Position numbers and translations under genes: made by a program
Shown: piece after piece, positions 42,215-50,914 of the stretch
Layout: each line of letters begins with the position of its first letter
Position numbering within the stretch: the first letter of the stretch is position 1
Assembly (NCBI RefSeq): GCF_014108865.1
Contig: NZ_CP053928.1
Coordinates: 186,001-250,000 of the forward strand
From: Nocardioides sp. WS12
GTDB lineage: Bacteria; Actinomycetota; Actinomycetes; Propionibacteriales; Nocardioidaceae
Direction: 5' to 3'
DNA: 64,000 nt
Notes under the pieces: generated by a model
The model's input: only the letters and a program-made list of their open reading frames with translations
The model's database searches: none
What the model was told of the DNA's origin: nothing

Positions 42215-43054
42215 TCACTCGCCGGTGAAGCGAGGGGCCCGCTTCTCCTTGAACGCAGCCAGCGCCTCGGGCATGTCGGCCGTGCGCGTCATCAGCGCCT
42301 GGCCGCGGTTCTCCAGCTCGAGGGCGGCGGCATAGGAAGAGATCTCCATGTTGCGCTGAATGGCCCGCTTCGACATCCGCACACCCGCCGGAGAGTTCTC
42401 CGCGATCTGTTGCGCCATCGCGACCGCAGCGTCGAAGAGCTCGTCGGTCGGCACGACGCGGTTGACCAGTCCGATCCGCTCGGCCTCCTCGGCGCCGACG
42501 ATCCGCGCGGTGAAGCCGATCTCGGCGGCCATGGCGGGACCCACCAGCCGGGTCAGGTGGTACGACGTCCCGAGCTCACCGCACGACAGGCCGACCTTCA
42601 CGAAGGCGGCGCTGAACTTGGCTGCCGGGTCACAGAGCCGGATGTCGGCGGCCAGCGCCAGCGCCAGACCGCCACCCGTGGCGGGCCCGTGGATGGCGGC
42701 GATGACGGGGAACGGCAGGAAGTGCAGGCCCTGGATGCCACCGGTCGCGGCCTCCTGGAACTTCAGGAACTCGCGGACTCCCATCTCAGCGATCTGGCCG
42801 ACCTCGTCGAGGTCGAAGCCGGCGCAGAACGCCCGGGTTCCCGTTCCCGTGATGATGAGCGCGCGCAGCGGAGCATCGCGCAGCACGAAGGCCGCCTCGC
42901 CGTGCTCGTGGAACATGCGGATGGTCTGGCTGTTCATCCGGTCGGGGCGGTTGATGCGCAGCACGCCGATGTCGCCGGGCAGCACCTCGAAGGTCAGTTC
43001 CTGGAGGTCAGGGAAGTCGATCTGCACAGCAGGCCTCTCGTCGGTCACGGTCAT
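42215..43054 (-). CDS. Crotonase-family protein without the hydratase glutamates (1)
   Basis: 279-aa crotonase fold. TGTGTRAFCAGFDL and GPATGGGLALALAADIRL form the oxyanion hole. At the positions of the two catalytic Glu residues of enoyl-CoA hydratase it has Ala (GGGLALA) and Phe (AAFVKVGL). It should therefore be an isomerase, hydrolase or other crotonase, not a classical hydratase. The C-terminus NMEISSYAAALELENRGQAL is nearly the same as in the adjacent gene, so the pair arose by tandem duplication. Confidence 0.85.
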   Translation of the reverse strand: MTVTDERPAVQIDFPDLQELTFEVLPGDIGVLRINRPDRMNSQTIRMFHEHGEAAFVLRDAPLRALIITGTGTRAFCAGFDLDEVGQIAEMGVREFLKFQEAATGGIQGLHFLPFPVIAAIHGPATGGGLALALAADIRLCDPAAKFSAAFVKVGLSCGELGTSYHLTRLVGPAMAAEIGFTARIVGAEEAERIGLVNRVVPTDELFDAAVAMAQQIAENSPAGVRMSKRAIQRNMEISSYAAALELENRGQALMTRTADMPEALAAFKEKRAPRFTGE

Positions 43055-43060
43055 GGCTGG

Positions 43061-43873
43061 TCACTCCCCCTTGAAGACGGGCTTGCGCTTTTCCTTGAAG
43101 GCCGCGAGGGCCTCAGGCATGTCGGTGCTGCGGGTGAGCAGTGCCTGCCCGCGGTTCTCCAGCTCCAGAGCGGCTGCGTAGGAGCCGATCTCCATGTTGG
43201 CCTGGAGTGCCTTCTTCGACAGCTGGACGCCGCCGGGGCTGTTGGCGACCATCTGGCCAGCCAGTTCCAGCGCGTCCTCCATCAGCTTGCCGGGCTCACT
43301 GACGGAGTTGACCAGCCCGATCCGGGCGGCTTCCTCGGCGTAGACCATCCGGCCGGTGAAGCAGATGTCACTGGTCACCGCGGGGCCGACCAGGCGCGTC
43401 AACAACCAGGAGGTGCCGAGGTCGCCGGCCGTCAGGCCGATCTTGACGAAGGCAGCATTGAACTTGGCCTCGGGCGAGCCGAGGCGGATGTCGGCCTGGA
43501 GGGCGAGAGCGAGGCCGCCACCGGCCGCGGGGCCGTTCACCGCAGCGATGACCGGGACCCGGATCGAGCGGACCGAGACCAGGGAACGCGCAGCGCGCTC
43601 CTGCTGGTTGAGCATCTGGATGGCACCGAGGTCGGCGAGGCCATCGGCATCGGCGAGGTCGTAGCCGCCGCAGAACGCCATCCCGGCGCCGGTCAGGACC
43701 ACAGCACGGAGGTCGTCCTCCTGATCGAGGTCGAGCGCGGCCCGCTCGAGCTCGACGAACATCTGGTTCGTCATCGCGTTGTAGCGGTCGGGACGGTTCA
43801 AGGTGAGGACCACGACGCCGGGCGTCGCCTCCTCGAGCGTGAGCGTCTCGTAGGTGCGATCAAGGCTCTTCAT
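43061..43873 (-). CDS. Crotonase-family protein without the hydratase glutamates (2)
   Basis: 270-aa paralogue of the next gene downstream. AGMAFCGGYDLADADG and GPAAGGGLALALQADIRL mark the fold. The same two Glu positions are replaced (GGGLALA; NAAFVKIGL), while a GDLGTSWLLTRLVG block is kept. The start at 43873 overlaps the racemase stop as ATGA. The frame upstream is shadow. Two such proteins in series suggest consecutive isomerisations or a hetero-oligomer; neither is shown. Confidence 0.86.
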   Translation of the reverse strand: MKSLDRTYETLTLEEATPGVVVLTLNRPDRYNAMTNQMFVELERAALDLDQEDDLRAVVLTGAGMAFCGGYDLADADGLADLGAIQMLNQQERAARSLVSVRSIRVPVIAAVNGPAAGGGLALALQADIRLGSPEAKFNAAFVKIGLTAGDLGTSWLLTRLVGPAVTSDICFTGRMVYAEEAARIGLVNSVSEPGKLMEDALELAGQMVANSPGGVQLSKKALQANMEIGSYAAALELENRGQALLTRSTDMPEALAAFKEKRKPVFKGE

Positions 43874-45093
43874 CGGGCAGCACTGCCTTCCTGGGTTGGT
43901 TCCCGAGGGGTGGGCGTCGTCTGCGCGATGGCTCCGGCCGCCTCCCACTCGTCGATCTTCTGAGTCGGGATGCCCCATCCATCCAGGGCGTCGCGGGTGT
44001 TCTCGCCGGGCGCAGGAGGTGCGCTGTCGACGTACGCCGGCGTCCGGCTGAACCGGGGCTGCGGCGAAGGCTGGGTGACGCCGGCGACGTCGACGAAGGT
44101 GCCGCGCGCGACGTTGTGGGGATCGGTCCAGGACTCCTCGACGTCGAGGACCGCCGAGATGCAGCCGCGACCTGCCGCGCGCTCGATCCATTCGTCGCGG
44201 GTCCGGGTCCGGACGACATCGGCGAAGGTCTTCTTCATTCCGGGCCACTGCGACCGGTCGTCCTGGTCGGGCAGCGCGGCGGGGTCGAGCTCGAGGATCT
44301 CCAGCAGGTCGGCGTAGAAGTGCGCCTCGAGTGCGCCGACCGCCAGCCATCGGGCATCGGCCGTCTCGTAGGCGTCGTAGAAAGGAGCGCCGGAGTCGAC
44401 GATGTTGGTGCCGCGCTCGGTGTCCCACGTGCCCGCACTGACGAAGCCGTGGAAGGCAGCGGCGAGCAGCGCCGATCCGTCGACCATCGCGGCATCGATG
44501 ACCTGCCCGAGACCCGAGCGCTGGGCCTCCCAAACGGCGGCCACGATGCCGAGGGCGAGGACCGCTCCCCCGCCACCGAAGTCGCCGGCGAGGCTCAGCG
44601 GCGGAGTGGGCGCCTGGCCGTTGCGGCCGAGGAGCGCGAGCACTCCGCTCTGGGCGATGTAGTTGATGTCGTGGCCAACGGCCTGGGCCATCGGCCCGTC
44701 CTGCCCGTAGCCCGTCATTCGTCCGTAGACCAGGCGCGGGTTGATGGCCGCGCACGCCTCGGGACCGATGCCGAGTCGTTCGGTGACGCCGGGCCGGAAG
44801 CCCTCGATGAGTACGTCAGCGCCGGCGACCAGGTCCAGGACCACCTCCCGGCCGCGCGGATTCTTGAGGTCGACGGCCACCGACTGTCGGCCGCGGTGCA
44901 TCACCTCGGTGCGGAAGTCGGCGTTGGGTCCGACGAGCGCGGCGCCGCTGGTGCGGTCAATTCGGATCACGTCGGCGCCGAGATCGGCGAGCAGCATCGC
45001 GCAGTACGGACCGGGGCCGATGCTCCCGATCTCGATCACCTTCAGCCCCGCCAGGGGACCAGTGAACGATCGTTCCGCGACGGTCGCAGACAT
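43870..45093 (-). CDS. CaiB/BaiF family, alpha-methylacyl-CoA racemase-like
   Basis: 407-aa class III CoA-transferase fold. GRMTGYGQDGPMAQAVGHDINYI and LSLAGDFGGGGAVLALG are the segments that distinguish alpha-methylacyl-CoA racemases from transferases. His141 and Asp171 have the same 30-residue spacing as the catalytic pair of mycobacterial Mcr. It would interconvert (R)- and (S)-2-methylacyl-CoA ahead of a stereospecific dehydrogenase, pointing to methyl-branched (isoprenoid or sterol side chain-like) substrates. First gene of a six-gene leftward operon with an operator-like palindrome 38 bp upstream. Confidence 0.88.
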   Translation of the reverse strand: MSATVAERSFTGPLAGLKVIEIGSIGPGPYCAMLLADLGADVIRIDRTSGAALVGPNADFRTEVMHRGRQSVAVDLKNPRGREVVLDLVAGADVLIEGFRPGVTERLGIGPEACAAINPRLVYGRMTGYGQDGPMAQAVGHDINYIAQSGVLALLGRNGQAPTPPLSLAGDFGGGGAVLALGIVAAVWEAQRSGLGQVIDAAMVDGSALLAAAFHGFVSAGTWDTERGTNIVDSGAPFYDAYETADARWLAVGALEAHFYADLLEILELDPAALPDQDDRSQWPGMKKTFADVVRTRTRDEWIERAAGRGCISAVLDVEESWTDPHNVARGTFVDVAGVTQPSPQPRFSRTPAYVDSAPPAPGENTRDALDGWGIPTQKIDEWEAAGAIAQTTPTPREPTQEGSAAR

Positions 45094-45122
45094 CCCATCA
45101 CCTCCAGGGTCCAGCGTAGGTC

Positions 45123-45143
45123 ATGGCCTAATGGTCAGGCCAT
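45123..45143. promoter_or_regulatory. Operator-like palindrome before racemase operon
   Basis: TGGTCAGGCCA at 45132-45142 is identical to the site at 8623-8633. It lies inside a longer inverted repeat, ATGGCCT-7 nt-AGGCCAT (45123-45143). Its distance to the racemase start codon at 45093 is 38 bp. Likely FadR-type regulator target. Confidence 0.55.
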
Positions 45144-45154
45144 ACTTTGGGGAG

Positions 45155-45179
45155 CCCGGATGGAGACAATTCCATCGGG
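45155..45179 (-). terminator. Hairpin after second LivF gene
   Basis: CCCG-g-ATGGA pairs with TCCATCGGG around a 6-nt loop, with one bulged G, 11 nt past the livF stop. It likely ends the transporter transcript before the racemase promoter. Confidence 0.5.
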
Positions 45180-45189
45180 TCCTCCGCAC

Positions 45190-45885
45190 TCAGAGCGCGA
45201 TCAGTTCCTGCACAGCGCGGTCACTGAGCTGGGACACCGGGCCTTCGCCCGCGAGCCGACCCTTGCGCAGCGCGATGTAGCGGTCGGCCACCTTCTGGAT
45301 CATCCCGATGTGCTGCTCCACCAGGAGGAGAGCGGTGCCGCGGGACCGGATCTCCTTCAACGCCTCGACGATGGCGTCGATGATCACCGGAGCCAATCCT
45401 TCGGTCGGCTCGTCGAGCATCAGCAACGACGGACCGGCCATCAGCGCGCGGGCGATGGCGAGCATCTGCTGCTCACCGCCGGACAGCGACGTGCCCGGTC
45501 GCTTCTTGCCGCGCGCCAGGTTCGGGAACAGCTCGTAGAGGTCGGGGAGCGTCCACGTGGTGGGGCGGCCCGATGCCTGGCCCAGCAGGATGTTCTCCTC
45601 CACGGTGAGGTTCCCAAAGATCCGCTTCCCCTGCGGCACAAGGGAAACCCCACGGGCGGTAGGGACGTGGGCCTTGCGACCGACCGCCTCACCGTCGACG
45701 AGGATCTCCCCCGTGACCGTCGGAACGCCGTACACCGACATCAGGGTGGTGGTCTTGCCGGCGCCGTTGCGACCGACCAGGCCCACGGTCTCTCCCGGGG
45801 CAATGGCGAAGGAGAGGTCCTGCAGGATGATCGACCCGGCGTAGCCGGCGGTCACGCCGCGGAACTCAAGGATCGGCGTCGTCAT
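45190..45885 (-). CDS. livF: ABC transporter ATP-binding protein, LivF type (second system)
   Basis: 231-aa ATPase with GRNGAGKTTTLMSV (Walker A), LSGGEQQMLAIARAL (signature) and LLMLDEPTEGLAP (Walker B). LVPQGKRIFGNLTVEENILLG is a LivF block. Last gene of the second Liv operon; the start overlaps livG (ATGA). Compared with the first LivF it has a GEQQ signature and a different C-terminus, so the two systems are not recent copies. Confidence 0.93.
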   Translation of the reverse strand: MTTPILEFRGVTAGYAGSIILQDLSFAIAPGETVGLVGRNGAGKTTTLMSVYGVPTVTGEILVDGEAVGRKAHVPTARGVSLVPQGKRIFGNLTVEENILLGQASGRPTTWTLPDLYELFPNLARGKKRPGTSLSGGEQQMLAIARALMAGPSLLMLDEPTEGLAPVIIDAIVEALKEIRSRGTALLLVEQHIGMIQKVADRYIALRKGRLAGEGPVSQLSDRAVQELIAL

Positions 45886-46583
45886 GCTGCGCTCCCGAGG
45901 TAGGCACGGATCACGTTCTTGTCGGCACGGACCGCCTCGGGCGTGCCGGTCGCGAGCACCTTGCCGAGGTCCAGCACGGTGATGACGTCACAGGTGCGAA
46001 AGACCCCCTCGACGTCGTGCTCGACCAGCAAGGCGGCGACGTTGCGGTCCTTGCAGACGTCCCGTACGTGCTGGAGCATCCGCACGGACTCGTCCTGGAC
46101 GAGGCCGGCACACGGCTCGTCGAGAAGGACGACCTTGGGCCGGCCGATCAGGGCAATCGCGAGGTCCACCGAACGTTGCGTCCCGTAGGCGATCTCCGAG
46201 CACACCTGATGGCGGATCTCGTCGAGACCCAACGTGGCAACGATCTCGTCCAGGTCCTGCTCGTCGTTGCGGCGAGCGACCATCTCGAGCTGGTCGCCGA
46301 CGGTCATCGACGCGAAGACACTCGTGCGCTGGAAGGAGCGCGACAGTCCCTTGCCACGCCGCCATCGGACCGAGCGGCGGGTGATGTCGGCGCCCTCAAA
46401 GGTCACCGTCCCGGCGGAGGGCCGCTTGCGCCCCGAGAGCGCGTCGATGAAGGTCGACTTGCCCGCGCCGTTGGGGCCGATCACACCGTGCACCACCCCG
46501 GGCTCCAGGGCGATGTCGACGTTGTCCAGCGCCACGTGTGCGCCGTACCTCACGGTCAGGCCGCGGCCTTCGAAGATCGTCAT
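45882..46583 (-). CDS. livG: ABC transporter ATP-binding protein, LivG type (second system)
   Basis: 233-aa ATPase. GPNGAGKSTFIDAL is Walker A, VVLLDEPCAG Walker B, and the signature is the LivG variant EIAYGTQRSVDLA. GLSRSFQRTSVFASMTV is a typical block. The start is 67 nt behind livM. Partner of LivF in an importer for an acid substrate whose identity is unknown. Confidence 0.92.
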   Translation of the reverse strand: MTIFEGRGLTVRYGAHVALDNVDIALEPGVVHGVIGPNGAGKSTFIDALSGRKRPSAGTVTFEGADITRRSVRWRRGKGLSRSFQRTSVFASMTVGDQLEMVARRNDEQDLDEIVATLGLDEIRHQVCSEIAYGTQRSVDLAIALIGRPKVVLLDEPCAGLVQDESVRMLQHVRDVCKDRNVAALLVEHDVEGVFRTCDVITVLDLGKVLATGTPEAVRADKNVIRAYLGSAA

Positions 46584-46650
46584 CGGGGTCCCCGCGGAGT
46601 TGTGTGATGGAGGGGCGAAGCGGGGGAAGCGCAGAACTTCGTGGGGTGAT

Positions 46651-47694
46651 TCATCGACGTCCCTTCCTGAGTCGGTGGTAGAGCTTCTGCAGCGTGCCGG
46701 TGATCCCGCCGGGCATGAAGACCAGCACCAGGATCAGGGCGATGCCGGTGAACAGGTGGAGGTTGCCGCCGAAGTTGAAGTTGGCCTGCGCGTAGACGAA
46801 CAGGAACGTCCCGACGACGGGGCCAGCCAGCATGCCGAAGCCACCGATGAGTGCTGCGATCAAGGAATCCCCTGCCTTGGTGAAGCCGAGGATGTCGGGC
46901 GAGATGTAGCCGGCGTTGATGGCGAACAGCGCGCCCCCGACGGAAGCGACAGCGCCCGACAGCACGAAGGCCGCGAGCCGGGGCATGAAGGTCCCGAAGC
47001 CGGAGAAACGCATGCGCTCCTCGTTCTCCCGGATGCCCTCGAGGGTCGTGCCGAAGCGCGAACGCCCCACCAACCAGAGGACGGTGGCGCAGACAGTCAG
47101 AGCAATCCAGGCCATCGGCCAGAACAGGCCCGGGTTCATGACGTCCGCCTGGCCCAGCCCGAGGAAGGTCATGTCCCGGTCGTAGCTCAGGAGCTTTCCG
47201 TCGTGCGCGCCCGTCAACGGGCGAGCGGAGGTCTGGACGCTGAGCGAGTAGAGCGCTTGTGACAAGGCGAGCGTGAGCATCAGGAATCCGAAACCAGAGG
47301 CGCGAACCACCAGCAGGCCCATGACGAGGGCGATCCCGGTTCCGACGAGGACACCGAACCCGACGGCTGCCGTGGGCGACCACCCCCAGTTGGTGGTGGC
47401 GATTCCGACGCCGTAGGCCGCCGCACCGAAGAAGGCGCCGTGCCCGAGGCTGATGATGCCGAGGTGCCGGGCCAGGAATCCGATGCCGATCGCCAACAGG
47501 CTCAGGATCGCTCCGTCGAGCAGGAGGCTCATCCGATAGGTGTCGGTCACCACGTAGGGCACCGCCAGGCCGGCGAGCAGGACGGCCACCGCAACGGCGA
47601 GCCCGATCAAGGTGCCCTTGAGACGCCCGCGACCGACAGCTGGGGCGGCCATCATCGTCGCGGTGACGTCATCGGTGGGTGCGGTCGTCGTCAT
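46651..47694 (-). CDS. livM: ABC transporter permease, LivM type (second system)
   Basis: 347-aa permease. LGIISLGHGAFFGAAAYGVGI is the LivM signature, IRENEERMRFSGFGTF the coupling segment, and about nine spans are visible. The ATG at 47694 overlaps the livH stop (ATGA). The C-terminus is basic (KLYHRLRKGRR). Forms the membrane channel with LivH. Confidence 0.92.
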   Translation of the reverse strand: MTTTAPTDDVTATMMAAPAVGRGRLKGTLIGLAVAVAVLLAGLAVPYVVTDTYRMSLLLDGAILSLLAIGIGFLARHLGIISLGHGAFFGAAAYGVGIATTNWGWSPTAAVGFGVLVGTGIALVMGLLVVRASGFGFLMLTLALSQALYSLSVQTSARPLTGAHDGKLLSYDRDMTFLGLGQADVMNPGLFWPMAWIALTVCATVLWLVGRSRFGTTLEGIRENEERMRFSGFGTFMPRLAAFVLSGAVASVGGALFAINAGYISPDILGFTKAGDSLIAALIGGFGMLAGPVVGTFLFVYAQANFNFGGNLHLFTGIALILVLVFMPGGITGTLQKLYHRLRKGRR

Positions 47695-48545
47695 GACACC
47701 CTCTTTCCGGCGAGCCCGGTGGGCCGCCACAGCAGGACGATCGTCAGGGCGAGGAACGGCACGATCACGGCAAGACTTGGCGACCAGACGGTGGTGATGC
47801 TCTGGATGATGCCCAGGCCCATTCCCGCGATCATCGCGCCGGCGATGCTCCCGATCCCGCCCACCACGACCACGATCAGAACAGTGATGAGGAAGGCGTT
47901 GCCCATCCCCGGGTCGAGTGCGATGTACGGCGCCGCGAGCGCACCGGCGAGCCCGGCCAGCCCGGCGCCGACCGCGACCACGACAAGGCTCACCCGGTCG
48001 ACGTTGATGCCCATGATCGCGGCAGTCTCGATGTCCTGGCTCGCCGCCCGGATGTGCAGGCCGATCGCCGTGCTGCGCAGCCACACGATCAGTGCAACGG
48101 CCAGGATCACTGCGATCACGATGATCGCCAGGCGATAGCTGGGGTACTCGACCCCGACGAAGGTGGTCGTCCCCTCCAGGAACTCCGGGGGGTTGACCCG
48201 CAGGGTGCGCTCGCCCCAGATGAGGACCACGACCCGTTCGGCCATCAGGGCCAGGCCGAAGGTGATCAGGCCGAGCTCGATGTGGGAGCGGTGCTGCAGC
48301 GGACGGAAGAACACCAGCTCCAGGACCACGCCCACCACGGCCAACGCGAGCGGGACGACGAGGAGAGCCACCCAGAAGCCGGCCACGTCAGCGACCGAGT
48401 AGGCAATGTAGGCGCCGGCCATATACAGCGCTCCATGCGCGAAGTTGGCCACGCCGCGGAGCCCGTAGATCATGGCCAGCCCCGAGCTCAGCACCATCAG
48501 CAGCGACCCGAGGGCCACGCCGTTGAGCAGTTGTGCTGCGTTCAC
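47691..48545 (-). CDS. livH: ABC transporter permease, LivH type (second system)
   Basis: 284-aa permease, the same length as the first LivH. GLRGVANFAHGALYMAGAYIAY is the signature and INVDRVSLVVVAVGAGLAGLAGALAAPYI the coupling region. It follows the binding-protein gene by 64 nt, so here the order is binding protein first, the reverse of the first system. Confidence 0.92.
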   Translation of the reverse strand: MNAAQLLNGVALGSLLMVLSSGLAMIYGLRGVANFAHGALYMAGAYIAYSVADVAGFWVALLVVPLALAVVGVVLELVFFRPLQHRSHIELGLITFGLALMAERVVVLIWGERTLRVNPPEFLEGTTTFVGVEYPSYRLAIIVIAVILAVALIVWLRSTAIGLHIRAASQDIETAAIMGINVDRVSLVVVAVGAGLAGLAGALAAPYIALDPGMGNAFLITVLIVVVVGGIGSIAGAMIAGMGLGIIQSITTVWSPSLAVIVPFLALTIVLLWRPTGLAGKRVS

Positions 48546-48609
48546 GTTCGTCCCTTCATGAAGGCCGGACGCTGGTGCACGGGATTCCGCACACCAGCGT
48601 CCGCGCGCA

Positions 48610-49824
48610 TCAGAACTTGCAGGCGGAGCTCGGCTCCGGGGTGGTCACGTCGGCGGAGGTGTTGGTGAGGATGTCGAAGGCCAGGCCGCCGTCACCCTTC
48701 ACGACCTCACCGAGGTAGGAGTCCCGCAGGACCTGGTGGTCGTCGCCGCGGACGGTGACGTTGCCGACGACGGTGTCGACCTCGAGGTCGTCGATCGCCT
48801 CGGCGACCTCGGCGGGGTCCGAACTGCCCGCCTTCTCGATCGCCGCGAAGAGGATCTGCGCCGCTGTGTAGTTGTCGGCCGGCACGTAGTACGGCGCCGA
48901 GCCATGGTCCTTGGTGTAGGCCTCGACGAACTCGCTGTTGAGCTCGTTGTCACCGGCGGCGTCGTACCCGACGTTGTTGTAGTAGCCGACGATCCCGTCA
49001 CCCAGGGTCTTGAAGAGGGGCTCGGACACCATGTTGAGGCCGAGGACGGTCTTGAGCTGGGCGTCGAGGTTGAACTGCTCGGCCTGCTGGACGAACGCAA
49101 CGCCGTCGGCGCCGAACTCGACGGCGAACACCGCGTCGGCACCGCTGCCCTTCAACTTGGTGATGTAGGAGCCGAAGTCCGTCGTGTTGAGCGGGGCAAA
49201 CTGCTCGAGCACGACCTCCTTGCCTGCCGCCTTGGCCGCAGCCTTGAAGGTCTTCGCGGCACTGTGACCGGTCGCGTAGTCAACGGCCTGGATGGCCCAC
49301 TTCTCACCCGGCAGCTCGGTCAGCGAGGCGGCCAGTGCGTTGACGTCCATGCTGGTCGTCTGCACGACGTGCACGGCGTACGGCGAGCACTGCTCGCCGA
49401 TCAGTGCGTCGTCCTTGCCCATGGCGTTGAACGACATCGCGCCCAGTCCCTCGAGCTGGGCGTTCAGCGCGCCGTGCTCGGGGGAGGTCATCACGGCACC
49501 GATGAACTGGGCACCGTCCTGAGTCACCGCCTCCTTCGCGACGCGCACCGTCGTGGCGGGGTCGGCGTCGGTCGACTTCACGATGAGCTCGATCTCGCGG
49601 CCATCGATCCCGCCCGCTTCGTTGAGCAGGCGGACTGCGGTCTTCCAGCCCTTGACGGCGTCGGTGCCGAACTGTGCCAAGGCTCCGCTCGTGGGCGGGA
49701 TGAGCGCGACCTTGATCGGGCCGTCTTCGCTGTTCCCCCCGGAGCTGTCACTGGCCGAGCCACAGGCCGCCATGGTCGTTGCCAACGTGACGGCAGTTGC
49801 AGCCGCCAGCAGTCGTCGCTTCAT
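48610..49824 (-). CDS. ABC substrate-binding lipoprotein (second Liv-type system)
   Basis: 404-aa LivK-like protein. The signal peptide ends in the lipobox TMAAC, with Cys21 lipidated, and is followed by a Ser/Gly-rich linker. IKVALIPPTSGALAQFGTDAV starts the binding domain and EAGGIDGREIELIV follows. First gene of the second transporter operon. A TGGTCTGACAA site lies 61 bp upstream of its start. The two binding proteins share fold and length but differ throughout, so they probably bind different ligands. Confidence 0.92.
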   Translation of the reverse strand: MKRRLLAAATAVTLATTMAACGSASDSSGGNSEDGPIKVALIPPTSGALAQFGTDAVKGWKTAVRLLNEAGGIDGREIELIVKSTDADPATTVRVAKEAVTQDGAQFIGAVMTSPEHGALNAQLEGLGAMSFNAMGKDDALIGEQCSPYAVHVVQTTSMDVNALAASLTELPGEKWAIQAVDYATGHSAAKTFKAAAKAAGKEVVLEQFAPLNTTDFGSYITKLKGSGADAVFAVEFGADGVAFVQQAEQFNLDAQLKTVLGLNMVSEPLFKTLGDGIVGYYNNVGYDAAGDNELNSEFVEAYTKDHGSAPYYVPADNYTAAQILFAAIEKAGSSDPAEVAEAIDDLEVDTVVGNVTVRGDDHQVLRDSYLGEVVKGDGGLAFDILTNTSADVTTPEPSSACKF

Positions 49825-49885
49825 GCGATAGATCCCCTCGGGTCAACGGAACACCGACACTCGGTGTGTCTCACGTCACCAAGTA

Positions 49886-49896
49886 TGGTCTGACAA
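49886..49896. promoter_or_regulatory. FadR-type operator-like site before second transporter operon
   Basis: TGGTCTGACAA matches TGGTCTGACCA at ten of eleven positions. It lies about 60 bp upstream of the binding-protein start codon, within AT-richer sequence (ATTAAATAGG) unusual for this window and likely part of a promoter. A further inverted repeat, ATAGG-6 nt-CCTAT, is adjacent. Confidence 0.5.
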
Positions 49897-49920
49897 TTAA
49901 ATAGGTTCGACCCTATAAGG

Positions 49921-49939
49921 AGGGGTTCTTCTATCCCCT
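49921..49939 (-). terminator. Possible terminator of the ring-degradation operon
   Basis: AGGGG-9 nt-CCCCT hairpin in the 136-nt gap after the EamA gene (stop at 49961). Stem only 5 bp, but flanked by A/T-richer sequence on the leftward side. Confidence 0.35.
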
Positions 49940-49960
49940 AAGAGGTAGGTCGAGGTCCGT

Positions 49961-50905
49961 TCAGCCCGGAGCGACCGTCTCGGGGACCCGCGCGTTGGCC
50001 GCGGCGCGCCGCTCGGAGCTGATGATGAGGACCACCGCGCCGACCACGGCGCCGCCACCGACGAGAACTCCCGGGCCCACCTGCTCGGACAGGACCACCC
50101 AGCCGAGGAGCACGGCGACGACCGGGTTCACGTAGGCGTGGGTGGCCGTCAGGGAGAGCGACACGTTCGACAGCAACCACGCGAACGCGAGATAGGCAGC
50201 AACGGAACAGGCCAGCACGAGCCAGGCCATTGCCATCCAGCCGCGGGCGGAGTAGTTGGTGCTGAAGTGCTCGCGGGTCACCAGAGCCAGGGTCGTCGAC
50301 GTACCAGCGGCCACGAGCTGTTGGTACGCCGCCACCGTGACGACGTCGCGGGGCAGCCGGAGTCGACCCTGGAGGAAGGACCCGACCGTCCAGCTGATGC
50401 TGGCACCGAGGCAGAACGCGGCGCCGAGCAGCGGCAGTGCCTCACCCGTGTGCTGTCCCAGGCCAACAAGGGCGGCGAGCCCGGCGAAGCCGATCGCCAC
50501 CCCGCAGAGGGTCAGCACGGGTGGGCGGTCGCCGGTGAGCAGCCTGATCAGCACGGCCCACGCCGGGACGGTCGCCACGATGAGGGCGGCGACACCGGAG
50601 GGCAGGCCCTCCACCTGGGCCAGCGCCTGGAACCCGTTGCCCAGCCCGAGCAACAGGACGCCCGTGGCCAGCAGTCCGCCCAGTTCGGCCCTGGTCACCC
50701 GGAGCACCCGCCAGCCGCGGAGGGCGACCGCGATGCCGGCCAGCAGGAGACCTGCGACGACATAGCGCTGGGCCATCGCCTGGAAGGGATCCACCTCGTC
50801 GACGACCAACCGGATCGCGAGGTAGACGCTCCCCCACAACAGCCAGACGGCCGCCATGCAGACCACGAGAGTCCTGCGGTCGACCGCCTTCAGCGTGTCA
50901 GGCAC
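49961..50905 (-). CDS. EamA/DMT-family transporter
   Basis: 314-aa membrane protein with about ten hydrophobic segments in two repeats, the drug/metabolite transporter layout. VVCMAAVWLLWGSVYLAIR begins the first EamA half and LGAAFCLGASISWTVGSFL the second. ATHAYVNPVVAVLLGWVVLSE is the typical C-terminal block. Last gene of the ten-gene ring-degradation operon, 9 nt behind a crotonase. A role as exporter or overflow valve for an acid intermediate is inferred. Confidence 0.9.
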   Translation of the reverse strand: MPDTLKAVDRRTLVVCMAAVWLLWGSVYLAIRLVVDEVDPFQAMAQRYVVAGLLLAGIAVALRGWRVLRVTRAELGGLLATGVLLLGLGNGFQALAQVEGLPSGVAALIVATVPAWAVLIRLLTGDRPPVLTLCGVAIGFAGLAALVGLGQHTGEALPLLGAAFCLGASISWTVGSFLQGRLRLPRDVVTVAAYQQLVAAGTSTTLALVTREHFSTNYSARGWMAMAWLVLACSVAAYLAFAWLLSNVSLSLTATHAYVNPVVAVLLGWVVLSEQVGPGVLVGGGAVVGAVVLIISSERRAAANARVPETVAPG

Positions 50906-50914
50906 CGGAAGGGA

